Below, piece after piece: positions 43,200 through 61,359 of a stretch of 64,000 nt of DNA. Under the pieces are notes generated by a model that had not been told where the DNA came from, did not search any database, and saw only the letters and a program-made list of their open reading frames with translations. Location: assembly GCA_009746045.1 (NCBI GenBank), contig RPFO01000246.1:3515353-3579352 (forward strand), written 5' to 3'. The position numbers were made by a program, and so were the translations under genes. Source of the DNA: Mesostigma viride (Eukaryota > Streptophyta > Mesostigmatophyceae > Mesostigmatales > Mesostigmataceae). Positions within the stretch are counted from its first letter, which is position 1. Each line of letters begins with the position of its first letter.

Positions 43200-44592
43200 T
43201 GGTTCAAAAGTTTCAGAATTAATTAAAGCTCGGCACTACGCGGTCTATAAGCTATAGATCACGTTCGACATGATCATATATATACAGCTTCTCCCGAATT
43301 CTGGCCTGCGCTGGTTGTCTCCTTGATATAATATATACAGCTTCTCCGGCTTGATATATACAGCTTATTGCAGGCGAAATGTCCGCACAGCCGCGCGACG
43401 TCGTTGAAGTAGTGCCGCCGGAGTTTCTCAGCAAATTATCAGCTAGTCGCGAGATATGATCTCAAATCGCGCCCGGCCGAAGCTGACCGATTAATAAGTC
43501 TAATGCAGATTAATATTTGATCATATCATATTCATGCAGATCAGCAGCTGATATTTGATCATGATGATCATAATCGATCAGTGATCTGCACGTTATAAAG
43601 ATATGCCGCTTGGCGTGGGGATCTGATAGGCCGCTCTGATTCTTATAGGCCGCTTGGCGCGGGTCTGATATATATGACTCTCTTGCCCGACAGTATATAT
43701 ATATTAAAAATATAATTACTTACAGCAGAGAGCCCGACAGTATATATATGCTACCCGCCACCGGCACCACAACGAGTCTGATGCACAATTATATAATATC
43801 GTCGCTCGACCGCGACGCGGCGCACAGCTAGCTGTGGAAATTAAACCGTACTAAGCCAATATTATAATCAGAAAATATATATATATATAAAATATATATG
43901 TGCTTGGATCAAGGCCCGAGAAAATGGTGGAAGGTGGCGCTTTTGTTCTAGGTCGAAATCCGCAACCAGCTTGGACGCCGGGTTCTGCTCGACGAGCGGC
44001 ATGCATGCGCGCGCATTTTGCGACACACAACAGCTTGCGAAATGTCTCGAACTTCGTGCTTAACCTCTTGACCTGTTTGTCGCCCTTGGTTTTACAACAG
44101 ATAAAATCATATACGAAGGCAAAATGAAAAAATCCAGTTAGTATGTCTCGGCAGAAAATTAGTAAGTACCTTGGTAGGAATACAGACAGCAAACTAGCAA
44201 AGCACCGTTTTTGCGTACCTAATAACGGTTGATGACCTGATGACACGTGGTCTGCCTGTTCCACAGACGAACTCGGAGAAACCTCTGCCTGCTCCAGGTA
44301 GTTGCCGTGATCTGGCATTTTTCCATGTTAATGGCGTGATCTGGCATTTGAGTTGAGTTGATCTGGCATGAGCCGTACATTCACCATCTATCGTGGTTGG
44401 TCGCCTAGGACGTGTCGAGTCAGCCCGAACAGGTGTCCGGATTCTGCCATCTTGTACGAGAGCGCTGACTGCTGAGTGGATTAGGGATAAAGTCGATTTC
44501 ACGTGGGCCACACAGTGCAATTTGTAGGGGCGACTTCGTGCGCCTTCCTCTCTCCCACGATCACCCCCATCGTTCAACCACTCCTAGCGAAA
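43200..44592. other. AT-rich intergenic region upstream of FNR
   Basis: Contains a SINE-like end fragment (43290-43327), AT microsatellites (for example 43688-43705 and 43868-43900) and many GATCA/TGATC words. A minus-strand frame near 43900-44110 (CKTKGDKQVKRLSTKFETF) could be an exon, but no family is recognised. The FNR promoter should lie near the right end. Confidence 0.4.
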
Positions 44593-48804
<4,212 letters not shown>

Positions 48805-49420
48805 GCGGGCGAATTGCTGACAAGAATAATCCTCCCCACGGGTGCCCCCTGGTTGAGGGGGCCCTTTGTGGGGACTGGCATGCCAAAGCTCTTAGCATTG
48901 GTGGGATGAAGTGCGCCAGGGCTTCTTGTATTGGGTTTGGTGCATATTACCGCGGACTCAGTGCCGGAACATAACGCCAAATTGCTCTGACACCCTTGCT
49001 TTGAGCCTTTGCGCATCTGCCCGTGCATCACACACCCGTTTGATGGGCGTTGAAGTGTGGTTGCTAAACCGGATGAAACCAATCGAGTGGCATGTTGCCA
49101 AGGGTCTTTCTTTGTGACAGCCTCTTATAGATGGCCTGATAGGGGGGCAGGCAGCAATCACAGGGTGACTGCTGTGATTGGACGACCATACCTTGTCTGG
49201 CCCTTGGTAGTTGAGGCGAGCCACGCATGCGATGATCGACCCCAACCAGGGGAGCTCTCGCTTGCTGTCGGTTCAAGCAAACCCTGCTAGTGTAATAAGA
49301 TGGAACTAAAGTGGGAGAATATACGACAGATAGGTAGTTGCACGCAAGTCCATATATTCTAAATAAAATCTCATGGACAAAGCCGATGTTCTCACAATGT
49401 GTCCTGCACTCATGTATCAA
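48805..49420. other. FNR 3' flank
   Basis: No gene recognised. It should contain the FNR 3' UTR; the polyadenylation site could not be placed. Confidence 0.4.
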
Positions 49421-50480
49421 TTATTTAATTAATTAATAGACACCTGACGTACTGGGTCACGTGAGCATAAGTCCTCAGTGGGAGGGGAAAATGGGATGGA
49501 ATGGATGGTGTGCTCCAGCTTTATCTAGGTCCTAGTTACAGGGGTGTGGGCACCTCGGCCCGAATCGCTATGAATGCCATACGCGGTCACACGCGGAGCC
49601 CCCACAGACTTGGGGGTGGTCTCCTTCATCACTAAGTACTTGCCATCTATCCTTGCGTACCAGATAAGTAAGTACCATCTGCCGCCATATTACAGACAAA
49701 CCAGGAGGCTGCCCGGGTGTGAGCCCGTCACGTCTAGTGTAGCACATGTCCATGCCGAGTCTATCACGAAAAGTCCACGGGTGGCGGCCCTGCCGCTCGC
49801 GCGGCCTGCATGGGGCACGCCATGCAGGTAAGGACATATCGCCCAGGCTAGGCGGGCTTGGTGCCAGCTAGTCTATCTGATGTGTCTACCTGATCTGCCG
49901 GTGCGGGCCAGGTGCCCGGCTAGGCCCAGGCGCCTGTGCCTATGTGGGAAACATAGGGCAAATCAGCGTACAAATCCTCATTACTAATGTGCAAACCAAA
50001 GGGGATGTTAAGGGCCTTGCGCAGCGTCTTGGTGACGTCGCCGTCGAGTCGTTGCTCCAGCTCCTGCGTCAGTGTCCAGGTCTTGGGCCATAGGTCAGGA
50101 TCGTCAGAATGACGACCTTGAAGAGGTCACGCTTGACGATCCGGGGTATAGGGCGGGGTTGCTCCACCAGCGGTGGTGGTCATGGAGTTGCGCCCACGCC
50201 ATGCCAATCCGTGTCGTCAGGTCGTCCTCGCAGTCGGGAAGCCAACTGCCGAGCAGCTTGAAGCGGCCTGAAGTAGGGTAGTTGACCTCGGTGTCGTCTA
50301 AGAGGCCGGCGGAGTGAGGGTGGGGGCCCTGCCATGCCGAGGGCCAGGGCCTCCGTTTTGGGGCTGATTTCTAGACCAACCGCCCAAGCCTTGAGCGCCA
50401 GGCAGTCCAGCCCAAGTTGGGCAGACTCCGGCTAGCTTCTCGATAAGCGTGATGTCGTCGGCACTCATGTAGGTTTGACC
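49420..50480 (-). mobile_element. Decayed LINE ORF2 fragment
   Basis: Minus strand, with a TTAA-type tail at 49420-49438. Frames broken by many stops read, in order, a YADDITLIE-like palm relative (near 50470), LLGSWLPDCEDDLTTRIG (50270-50210), a TYG-type segment near 50090 and a GHLART-like segment near 49910. The order and wording match the ORF2 of the LINEs at 14577 and 24036. Confidence 0.6.
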
Positions 50481-50724
50481 TCAATCAGCTACAGCAACGT
50501 ACATGCGTACATGTATGTTAATGTTAAGTGAGACAACTAAATTCCTGGACGCATGGCGGTCCAACGTGGCCTTATGGGCCGGACTGAGCAGTTGTCTGAC
50601 CATCGAGATGAAAGGTGCGACAATCGAGGATCGAAGCCGCGTGGCCGTGTGTAGGACACATCTTCATAATTGGAGCTAGGGATAACAGCGAACACAAAGT
50701 GGCTGACCCGGTGGTGGGTGGAAT

Positions 50725-51000
50725 TTAAGATACTATTGAACGCATGCGGGCCTTTCGGCGTCTATCAAGGAGACAACCGTCTACTGTCGCGAACAACATG
50801 GCTAAGAGCAAAGGGGCGCGAGCCACAGAAACATCAATTGATGAGCAAGTGCCGGCCGCCTCCCTCAAAGTCCAGAAGGACGAGTTCACGATGTCAGGGC
50901 GGTGGTTGGGGGAGTAGAAAGCCGCGCCGTCCGCATCCTTGTAAACCGGATCGATGTTCGCGTGAGGGAAAACGGACCGGACCACTCGGCATGGCGAGCA
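50725..51000 (-). mobile_element. Fragment of a second LINE family (C-terminal ORF2)
   Basis: MVRSVFPHANIDPVYKDADG matches the start of the frame at 52200-51930 (MVRSVFPHSTI), so both come from the C-terminal part of the same LINE family. The right end is near a palindrome at 51009-51038. A SINE-like start (TATCAAGGAGACAACC) cuts the left end at 50757. Confidence 0.5.
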
Positions 51001-51008
51001 CCACCTTC

Positions 51009-51038
51009 AGGAGAACAGTGTGTGCACACTGTTCTCCT
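51009..51038. repeat. Perfect 14-bp inverted repeat
   Basis: AGGAGAACAGTGTG, 2 bp, then CACACTGTTCTCCT: a hairpin directly beside the insertion site of a truncated retroelement copy. Role unknown. Confidence 0.8.
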
Positions 51039-51048
51039 AGATGAATAT

Positions 51049-51243
51049 TAGTTAATTAATTAATTAATTAATTAATTAATTAATTAATTAGTAACATAAC
51101 TCCGTTGGGAGCATATGTAGCACATATCCCAGAGAAGGGGCGTATGGCTTTTAATACATTCTGGGCTACTTCCTGCAAGGGTGGAATTAATGTAAACAAC
51201 ACTTGCTCTAGGTGCACCAAGGGCACCTGCACCACCATGCTGT
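51049..51243 (-). mobile_element. 5'-truncated 3' end of the ORF1-only family
   Basis: About 195 bp: a (TTAA)n tail at the left, the ACTCC-rich stem-loop, GGGCGTATGGCTTTTAATAC and TTCTGGGCTACTTCCTGC. This matches the 3' UTR ends at 29200-29344 and 61360-61520. Flanked by a 12-bp target-site duplication, CTAGATGAATAT (51037-51048 and 51244-51255), so it is a separate retrotransposition event. Confidence 0.8.
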
Positions 51244-51555
51244 CTAGATGAATATACCTGCACAAACTTATATTCATCTATTCCGGACACGAGTGCTGCC
51301 AGCTAGAGCCATCAGCCGCACGTGAAGACCGCCTCGACCTCGAGGGTCGATCAGACCGCCCCGTGGTCTGCCTGCGCGTGGTCCTCGTATTCAGTATTAT
51401 TGGCTGCAGCGCCTGTCACATTAAGAAGGATAAATTACGGGGGTGAGATTGGCATGCAACATAAGGCAAACCCCGAAAAGAAGAAGAACCCTGAAGAGAT
51501 AGTAATCTGACACGGACATCCAAGGAGGCACGCCAGCTGCAAAAGGTACAACTAG

Positions 51556-53396
51556 CTACATCACAAAACTACGTACGACACGCAGCCACATCGCTCGGCT
51601 CACCGGCCCACCATGCAGGCCTGGGAGGGATCTAGACCGCATGGGTCGCGAAAAAGTCGGCCCGGGTGCGGCGGAATAACACATCAGCCACGGTGTGAGT
51701 GAGGGCGAGTGACAGGCGCTGCCGCCAATACGAGGACCACGTGCGGGCAGACCACGGGGCGGTCTGACCCTCGAGGTCGAGGCGGTCTTCACGGTGTTGG
51801 CAGCTGTCGTGGAGAAACTCCGCTGTCTTTGGGCCCATGGCCCCGAACTCCTCAAGGACAAAGGGGATGACCCGGTGGGGCCCCACATATTGCCGTAGGA
51901 GCCTAGGAGGCATTTGAACTTGTCGCGCTCACTGAGCCACAGCGGCAGCTGCCAGCGCCGGCATATCCACAGCCGCCCGGAGGATGTGGCGACCGGATCG
52001 AGAGCGGCCGAGCCACGTACGGAGACATGCATCGATGAGCAGGTGGCAACCCTGCCCATCGTAGTCAAGCACGGTAGTCGGTAATATGTACGTCGGCGCA
52101 GTGGTTGGGTGCGTATAATAAGGGCGGCCCCATCCGCGTCCTCGCACGTACTTGATGGTGGAGTGGGGAAAGACCGACCGAACCATGGCACATGTACCGT
52201 ACCCGGAGAAGAGCGGTATGGAGATAGAGAAACCAGTTCTGCTTGATCTGCTGGCCACCCATGCACGCGATGTAGTGCGTCCCAGTAGTATCGAGAGCAA
52301 GCCCGCGCAGCCGCCGCAGGACGCATCTGCATGCCGTGATGAGAGGTTGCGGGGCAAACAGCTGCATGGTGGCGGAGAGCGATGGCGTGAAGGGCCGGCA
52401 CCAGCGTGAACAGAGGGCTCATGGGGAGGGCGCGCAGGAATGCGGACCCCACGCTCCCCTCAAGGGAAACGGAGTAAAGCCAAGCCTTCCCCTGATCGTT
52501 CAGTTCAAGCTCGCATGCAGACCGCCATCCATGCAGTCGGCACAGTGTAGTATCAATTATAAGGAGACAACCAGCGCAGGCCAGAAATCGGGAGAATCAG
52601 TCCGGACCATGGTAGCTCGAGCCTGCCGTTATCTTGTCCGCGTGTTCGAGTCGTTCAGGATGATGAATATGAATGGTGATGGAAATGTGTAGCCTTGTGC
52701 ATTGAAATCATGCATGGCTGGCTTACGTGTAGAGCGACTAGATGACCTAGACGGTGGGGCCGGAAACAGCTTGCTTGATCAGGGCCGATAGTATACCCGC
52801 GTAGGTCTTTTGTTGTTTTTCATGCACACAGGCAGGGAAGACTGGCACTAGGACTGACGACAGTGGACACGCCGGGCGTCGACCGGTGCCCCAGGGCAGG
52901 CGACGGTAGACGGCCTGGGCGGGGCGGACAAGGTCGCAGGCCTGTTGGATCCCAAGGTAAGAATTAATCCTGCACAGCCTGCACAAAGGGGAAGGGGGAT
53001 GGGGTGACCAAGTCGGGAATGCCGGCGCTGACGGCGCTGGGGACCAACCGGCGGATCTCCGCCCAGGCCTGACTGAGCAACAGCTAGCTAGAGCCGAGGA
53101 AGGCGGCAGGGGCGAGGCGGGCGGCGCAGGTGAGCCCACACCCGCCCATGCATGCAGCAGGGGTCAGGGTGGCCAAGCGCATGGAGTGAGCTGGCAGGCT
53201 AGGGCAGCGGGCAGGAGCACCTGCAAGGCGGCCTGAATGCGCTCGTCGTGGCCTTCCGCGGCAAGCCGCACCAAGTGGGGGGCAGCGCCACGGAGCCAGT
53301 GAACCACCCGCGGGTGGGCGCAAAACCACAGGAGAAGCCCTTTGGTCTGGGGGTCCTTGAGGCGCGCCCAATTGTCTCGAGGACATGGGTGCGCTG
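51556..53396 (-). mobile_element. Second LINE family: C-terminal half of ORF2, interrupted
   Basis: Minus strand. From the right: KGLLLWFCAHPRVVHWLRG, EGHDERIQAAL, GGCGLTCAARLAPAAFLGS (53380-53090). Then decayed frames with YDGQGCHLLIDACLRTW (52080-52020) and finally HRVIPFVLEEFGAMGPKT and SARTWSSYWRQRLSLAL (51880-51700). The last part also closes the copy at 63551-63852. The N-terminal RT part continues at 60774-61270, beyond a 7.4-kb CACTA-like insertion. A SINE-like copy sits inside at 52555-52790. Stops and frame changes make it a pseudogene. Confidence 0.65.
52555..52790 (+). repeat. SINE-like repeat, fullest copy
   Basis: About 235 bp. Begins TAAGGAGACAACCAGCGC, has CATGGTAGCTCGAGCCTGCC (A-box-like) and, ~35 bp on, GTGTTCGAGTCG, which matches a Pol III B box (GGTTCGANTCC) at 9 of 11 positions. 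Then a unique body and the end GGTGGGGCCGGAAACAGC, TTGATCAGGGCC. Other copies or pieces: 8380, 11281, 12165, 26649, 29650, 29790, 30095, 43290, 50757 and 55833. A tRNA-derived SINE is the best reading, unproven. Confidence 0.5.
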
Positions 53397-53429
53397 CACT
53401 AGGAGCCGGGTGTTGACAAAGTGTGACAA
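53397..53429 (+). repeat. Left terminal inverted repeat of the CACTA-like element
   Basis: 33 bp, begins CACTAGGAGCCGGGTG and ends GTGTGACAA. Identical in reverse to 60739-60771. Confidence 0.9.
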
Positions 53430-53760
53430 ATTTTTGTCAACAATTGTCAACTTGTTGACAAAGTGTGACAACTTGTTGACAAATTGTTGACAAAGTGTGA
53501 CAAAGTGTGACAAAACTAGACAAAAAAATGTCAACAGCTTGACAAAACTTGACAGAATGTTGACAATGTTGACAAAACGTTGACAATCGTTGACATGTCA
53601 ACTTTATGTATATGTCAACAAATGTCAAAACACTGACAAGCCAAGGTGATTTGTCAACAAATGTCAAGACGTTTACAAACGCAGGCCAAACGCAAGAAAA
53701 ATGTCAACAAATGTCAACATGACAAAATGTCAACACGATAAACAAAGGCATAGCAAACTG
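53430..53760. repeat. Left subterminal repeats (TGACAA / TTGTCA motifs)
   Basis: About 30 occurrences of TTGACAA, GTGACAA, TGTCAACA and related words in both orientations. This is the arrangement bound by accessory transposase proteins in plant CACTA elements. Confidence 0.8.
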
Positions 53761-57700
<3,940 letters not shown>

Positions 57701-57734
57701 TCCTGTTGTTTTTAACTCCCTTTACCTGGCATTT

Positions 57735-59650
57735 TTGCCGAGGGGTGAGGATTATTCCTTGTCATGGGGGCATACAGGACGGGTTACTTATTCCTTGTCA
57801 TGGGGGCAGGCAGGACAAGTTAATTATTCCTTGTCATGGGGGGCAGGCAGGACGGGTTAATTGTTCCTTTTCATGGGGGCAGGCAGGGCGGGTTAATTAT
57901 TCCTTGTCATTAGGGGCAGGCAGGACGGGTTAATAATTCCTTGTCATGGGGGCAGGCAGGACGGGTCACTTATTCCTTGTCATGGGGGCAGGCAGGACGG
58001 GTCAATTATTCCGTGTCATGGGGGCAGGCTGGACCTGTTAATTATTCCTTGTCATGGGGGCAGGCGGGACGGGTTAGTAATTCCTTGTCTTGGGGGCAGG
58101 CAGGGCGGGTGAATTATTCCTTTTTATGGTGACAGGCAGAACGGGTTAATCACTCCTTGTCATGGGAGGCAGGCAGGACGGGTTACTTATTCCTTGTCAT
58201 GGGGGGCAGGCGCATTGCATATACATTTATTCCTTGTCATGGGGGGCAGGCAGGACGGGTTAATTGTTCTTGTCATGAGGGGACGGCAGGGGGGGCTCAT
58301 GATACCCTGTAGTGGGGTGGGCGAAGGCAGGGGGGGTTAATGATTCCCTGTCATGGGGTGGGGGAAGGCAGGGGGGGTTAACGATTCCTTGTGTCCATGG
58401 GGGGCAGGCAGGACGGGTTTCTTATTCCTTGTCATGAGGGGAAGGCAGGGGAGGTAAATGATTTCCTGTCGTGGGGTGGGAGAAGGCGGGGGTAATAATT
58501 TTTCCTTGCCATGGGGGCAGGCAGGACAGGTTAATTATTCCTTGTCATGGGGGCATGCAGAAAAGCTTAAAAATTTCTTGTCATGGGATTGAAAGCACCT
58601 CACAGTCAGTTGTCCTCCCTTACGAAATGGCGATTTTGTAGCTACATGATTAACAGAGCATATGCTCTAAATCTTGTAGCAATGGACCGCGTTATATTTC
58701 TGTTGGCGACTACTTTCAAACATTCATCATTTTTGTTTTTCTTTTACATTTGTCTTGTTGCGGACAGGGAGGGTTGATTGCCTTTTCATGGGGGGCAGGC
58801 AGGGGTGGGGGTTACTCCTTGTCATGGGGGGCAGGCAGGGGGGGTTGATTGCCTTTTCATGGGGGGCAGGCAGGGGCCGGGGCTTAATTATTCCTTGTAA
58901 TGTGGTGCAGGCAGGGGGGGTAATGATTCATTGTCATGGGGGGCAGGCAGGGGGGGGGTAACTCCTTGTCATGGGGGGCAGGCGGGGGGGGGGTAATTAT
59001 CCCTTGTCATGGGGGTTCAGGCAGAGGGGGCTAATCCTTGTCACATGGGGGGCAGGCTGCGTGGGTAATTTTTCCTTGTAATTAGGGGCAGGCAGGGGGG
59101 GTAGTTGATCCTTGTCATGGGGGACATGCAGGGGGGGGCAATGATTCCTTGTCGTGGGGGGCATGTAGGGGGCGTCAAGTGTTCCTTGTTATGTGGGGCA
59201 GGCAGGGGGGGGATGATTCTTGTCGTGGGGGGCAGGCAGGGGAGGGGATGATTCTTGTCGTGGGGGGCAGGCAGGGAGTGTTAATTATTCCTTGTCACGG
59301 GGGGCAGACAGGGGGGGGCAATGATTCCTTGTCGTGGGGGGCAGGTAGCGGGGGTTAGTTGTTCCTTGTCGTGGGGGGCAGGCAGGGGGGGTCAATGATT
59401 CCTTGTCATGCCCGGGGCAGGTAGGGGGCGTAATTATTCCTTGTATTGGGGGCCAGGCGGGGGGCGTTAATCGTTGTCATGGGGGGCAGGCAGGGGGGTT
59501 TAATCCTTGTCATGGGGGGCAGGCAGGGGGGCTTGTTCCTTGTCATGGGGGACAGGTATGGGGGGAGATTATTCCGCGTCATGGGGGTAGGCAAATGGGT
59601 TAGTTTTTCCTTGTCATGGGGGGCAGGTGGGGCAGCTTTATAATTCCTTG
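57735..59650. repeat. Irregular ~40-bp minisatellite
   Basis: About 40 degenerate units of TTCCTTGTCATGGGGGCAGG, CAGG and ACGGGTTAATTA. The first block (57735-58570) is fairly regular; the second (58780-59650) has a G-richer spacer (GCAGGCAGGGGGGG). The blocks are separated, and the second followed, by similar non-repeat DNA (AAGCACCT..., AACATATGCTC near 58590-58770 and 59650-59815). Confidence 0.9.
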
Positions 59651-60379
59651 TGGTGGGTTTTAAGCACCTTGCAATCGTTATGCCCTCTTAAGGAAGTGTG
59701 CTTGCGCAGCTAATCGATTAACATAACATATGCTCCAAATTTCGTACACAATGGATACCGTAATAAATTTGTTATTGACTACGAATAAACATTCATAATT
59801 TTTGTTTTTCTTCTGCAGGAAGTCTCGGCTGTTCTGGTGCCATATGCATCCTCACCATCGTCGTCATCGACGTAGCCGGCGGACTCGTCTAGGGTCCATG
59901 CACGGGTTGCTCAGGTTTGTCTTTGAATCTGTGTGATGAGGTGTTTTCTTTGCGCAGTGTATGTTTGCCTGCAGCTACCTTTTTTGTTCCAAATAGATCA
60001 GTGCTTTCTTCTTTGCATTTGCAGCAAGAGAGGGAAGTTTTTGTACAGGTTTTTTAACGTAATCTGCCTCTTTAATGTTGCACAACTGACAACAACCATG
60101 TATACATTGATGTTATTTCCACCTCTGCATCTTTTTTCTGTGTTTTACAGGAGAGTCGAGAGCTTTTAATCAAAATGACATCCGCAAATGACGGCTGCAC
60201 ACAATATACCCAACGGGCGGCTGCCTGCAAATTCTTTGCAAGCATTTAGAGCTTTCCGTGGAAGTCATGCTCACAACGGGCTGCACGCAACGCAATGGGC
60301 TGCCGTCCGAACTTTGCCTACGAGACAATCGTTGTTGCTGTCAGCATTAAGTAATGCTTATTTTGTAATAAAAAGAAAA

Positions 60380-60738
60380 ATTTCACTGGTTTTTGTCACT
60401 TTTTGTCACTTTTTGTCACTTTTTGTCTGTTTTATAGTCCTGATAAATTTTCAGGATTGTCTGTGATATATCAACGTTTGTGTTGTGATAAATGTGCACA
60501 AATGTCACTAATTGTGGTGTGATAAAATGTGATAAAATCTCACTCTCATGTTGACAATGCGTGACGTTGACAATGTGTGACATTTTTTGACACTTTCACC
60601 TTGATAATTTGTCAAGAATTGTCTTGTAAAATCGACCTGATATGTCATGGTTTTGTCAACATTTGTATAGCTTTTGTCACACTTTGTCACACCACATGTC
60701 ACACTTTGTCACACTTTGTCAACCTGACATGTCAAGCA
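60380..60738. repeat. Right subterminal repeats
   Basis: TTTTTGTCAC repeated three times near 60395-60425, then dense TTTGTCACAC, TTGTCAAC and GTGATAAAA words up to the right terminal repeat. The motif mirrors the left end. Confidence 0.8.
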
Positions 60739-60771
60739 TTGTCACACTTTGTCAACACCCGGCTCCTAGTG
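60739..60771 (-). repeat. Right terminal inverted repeat of the CACTA-like element
   Basis: Reverse complement of 53397-53429 over all 33 bp; ends GGCTCCTAGTG and is followed by TG. Confidence 0.9.
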
Positions 60772-60773
60772 TG

Positions 60774-61270
60774 TTCCACGGTGGCCCGGAGCTCCGGCCT
60801 CTTCGACGTAGTCAGGGTCACCCGGTCGGGCACAGGGACGCCCAGCTGCACAAGAAACCACGCGCCCGCGCCAATGCCCCCGGGATAGCTGCGGGGAAGC
60901 CAGAGCAGTCCCCCTGGGGCGAAAAGACTGCACACTTGGGGAGGGTGAGCCGAAGGTTTTTGGCCGCCAAGGGCAGCCAGGGCGGCAACCACAGCGTGGG
61001 CCGGGCCAAGCGGGCATGGATATCGTCCATATAGGCGAGGAGCACGACATCCGGGTGCGCAGCACGTGGACACCCTGGAGAGCCTTCAGTAATTGTGCAG
61101 CGGGGCGGACAGGTAAAGGGGCCGAGGGGGTCACCTTGCTGGGTTCCCGTGCGGGAAGCGACGTCGGCGAACGTCCCATCGATCCTCCATGAGGAAGGAG
61201 AGCTGAGTGGGTTCGCCGTAGCAGGCTGCTGTCCACGCAAGAAGTATTCAGTGTCATATCATCATGCATG
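60774..61270 (-). mobile_element. Second LINE family: RT part of ORF2 upstream of the CACTA insertion
   Basis: Minus-strand frame 61240-60818 reads GTQQGDPLGPF (RT block 4) and LLAYMDDI (palm, a xMDD variant of the YxDD catalytic motif), then KCAVFSPQG. It leads to LTTSKRPELRATVEHT at the insertion point and continues at 53396. Its PLGP-type block differs from the SLSP-type block of the LINE at 24036, so it is a separate family. Confidence 0.7.
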
Positions 61271-61359
61271 CCCGAGCTGTAGTTAATTATTTTGTCGTGT
61301 TATCTCCTGTTAGCGGTGGCTTCACTCTATGTATAAGTAATTATATTTTCTTGTTAGCG

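Noticed and set aside
61328-61335. TATGTATA as a target-site duplication for copy 3 of the ORF1-only element
   Set aside because: It also occurs at 63522-63529 but is not adjacent to the tail, and the intervening bases resemble another LINE's 3' end.
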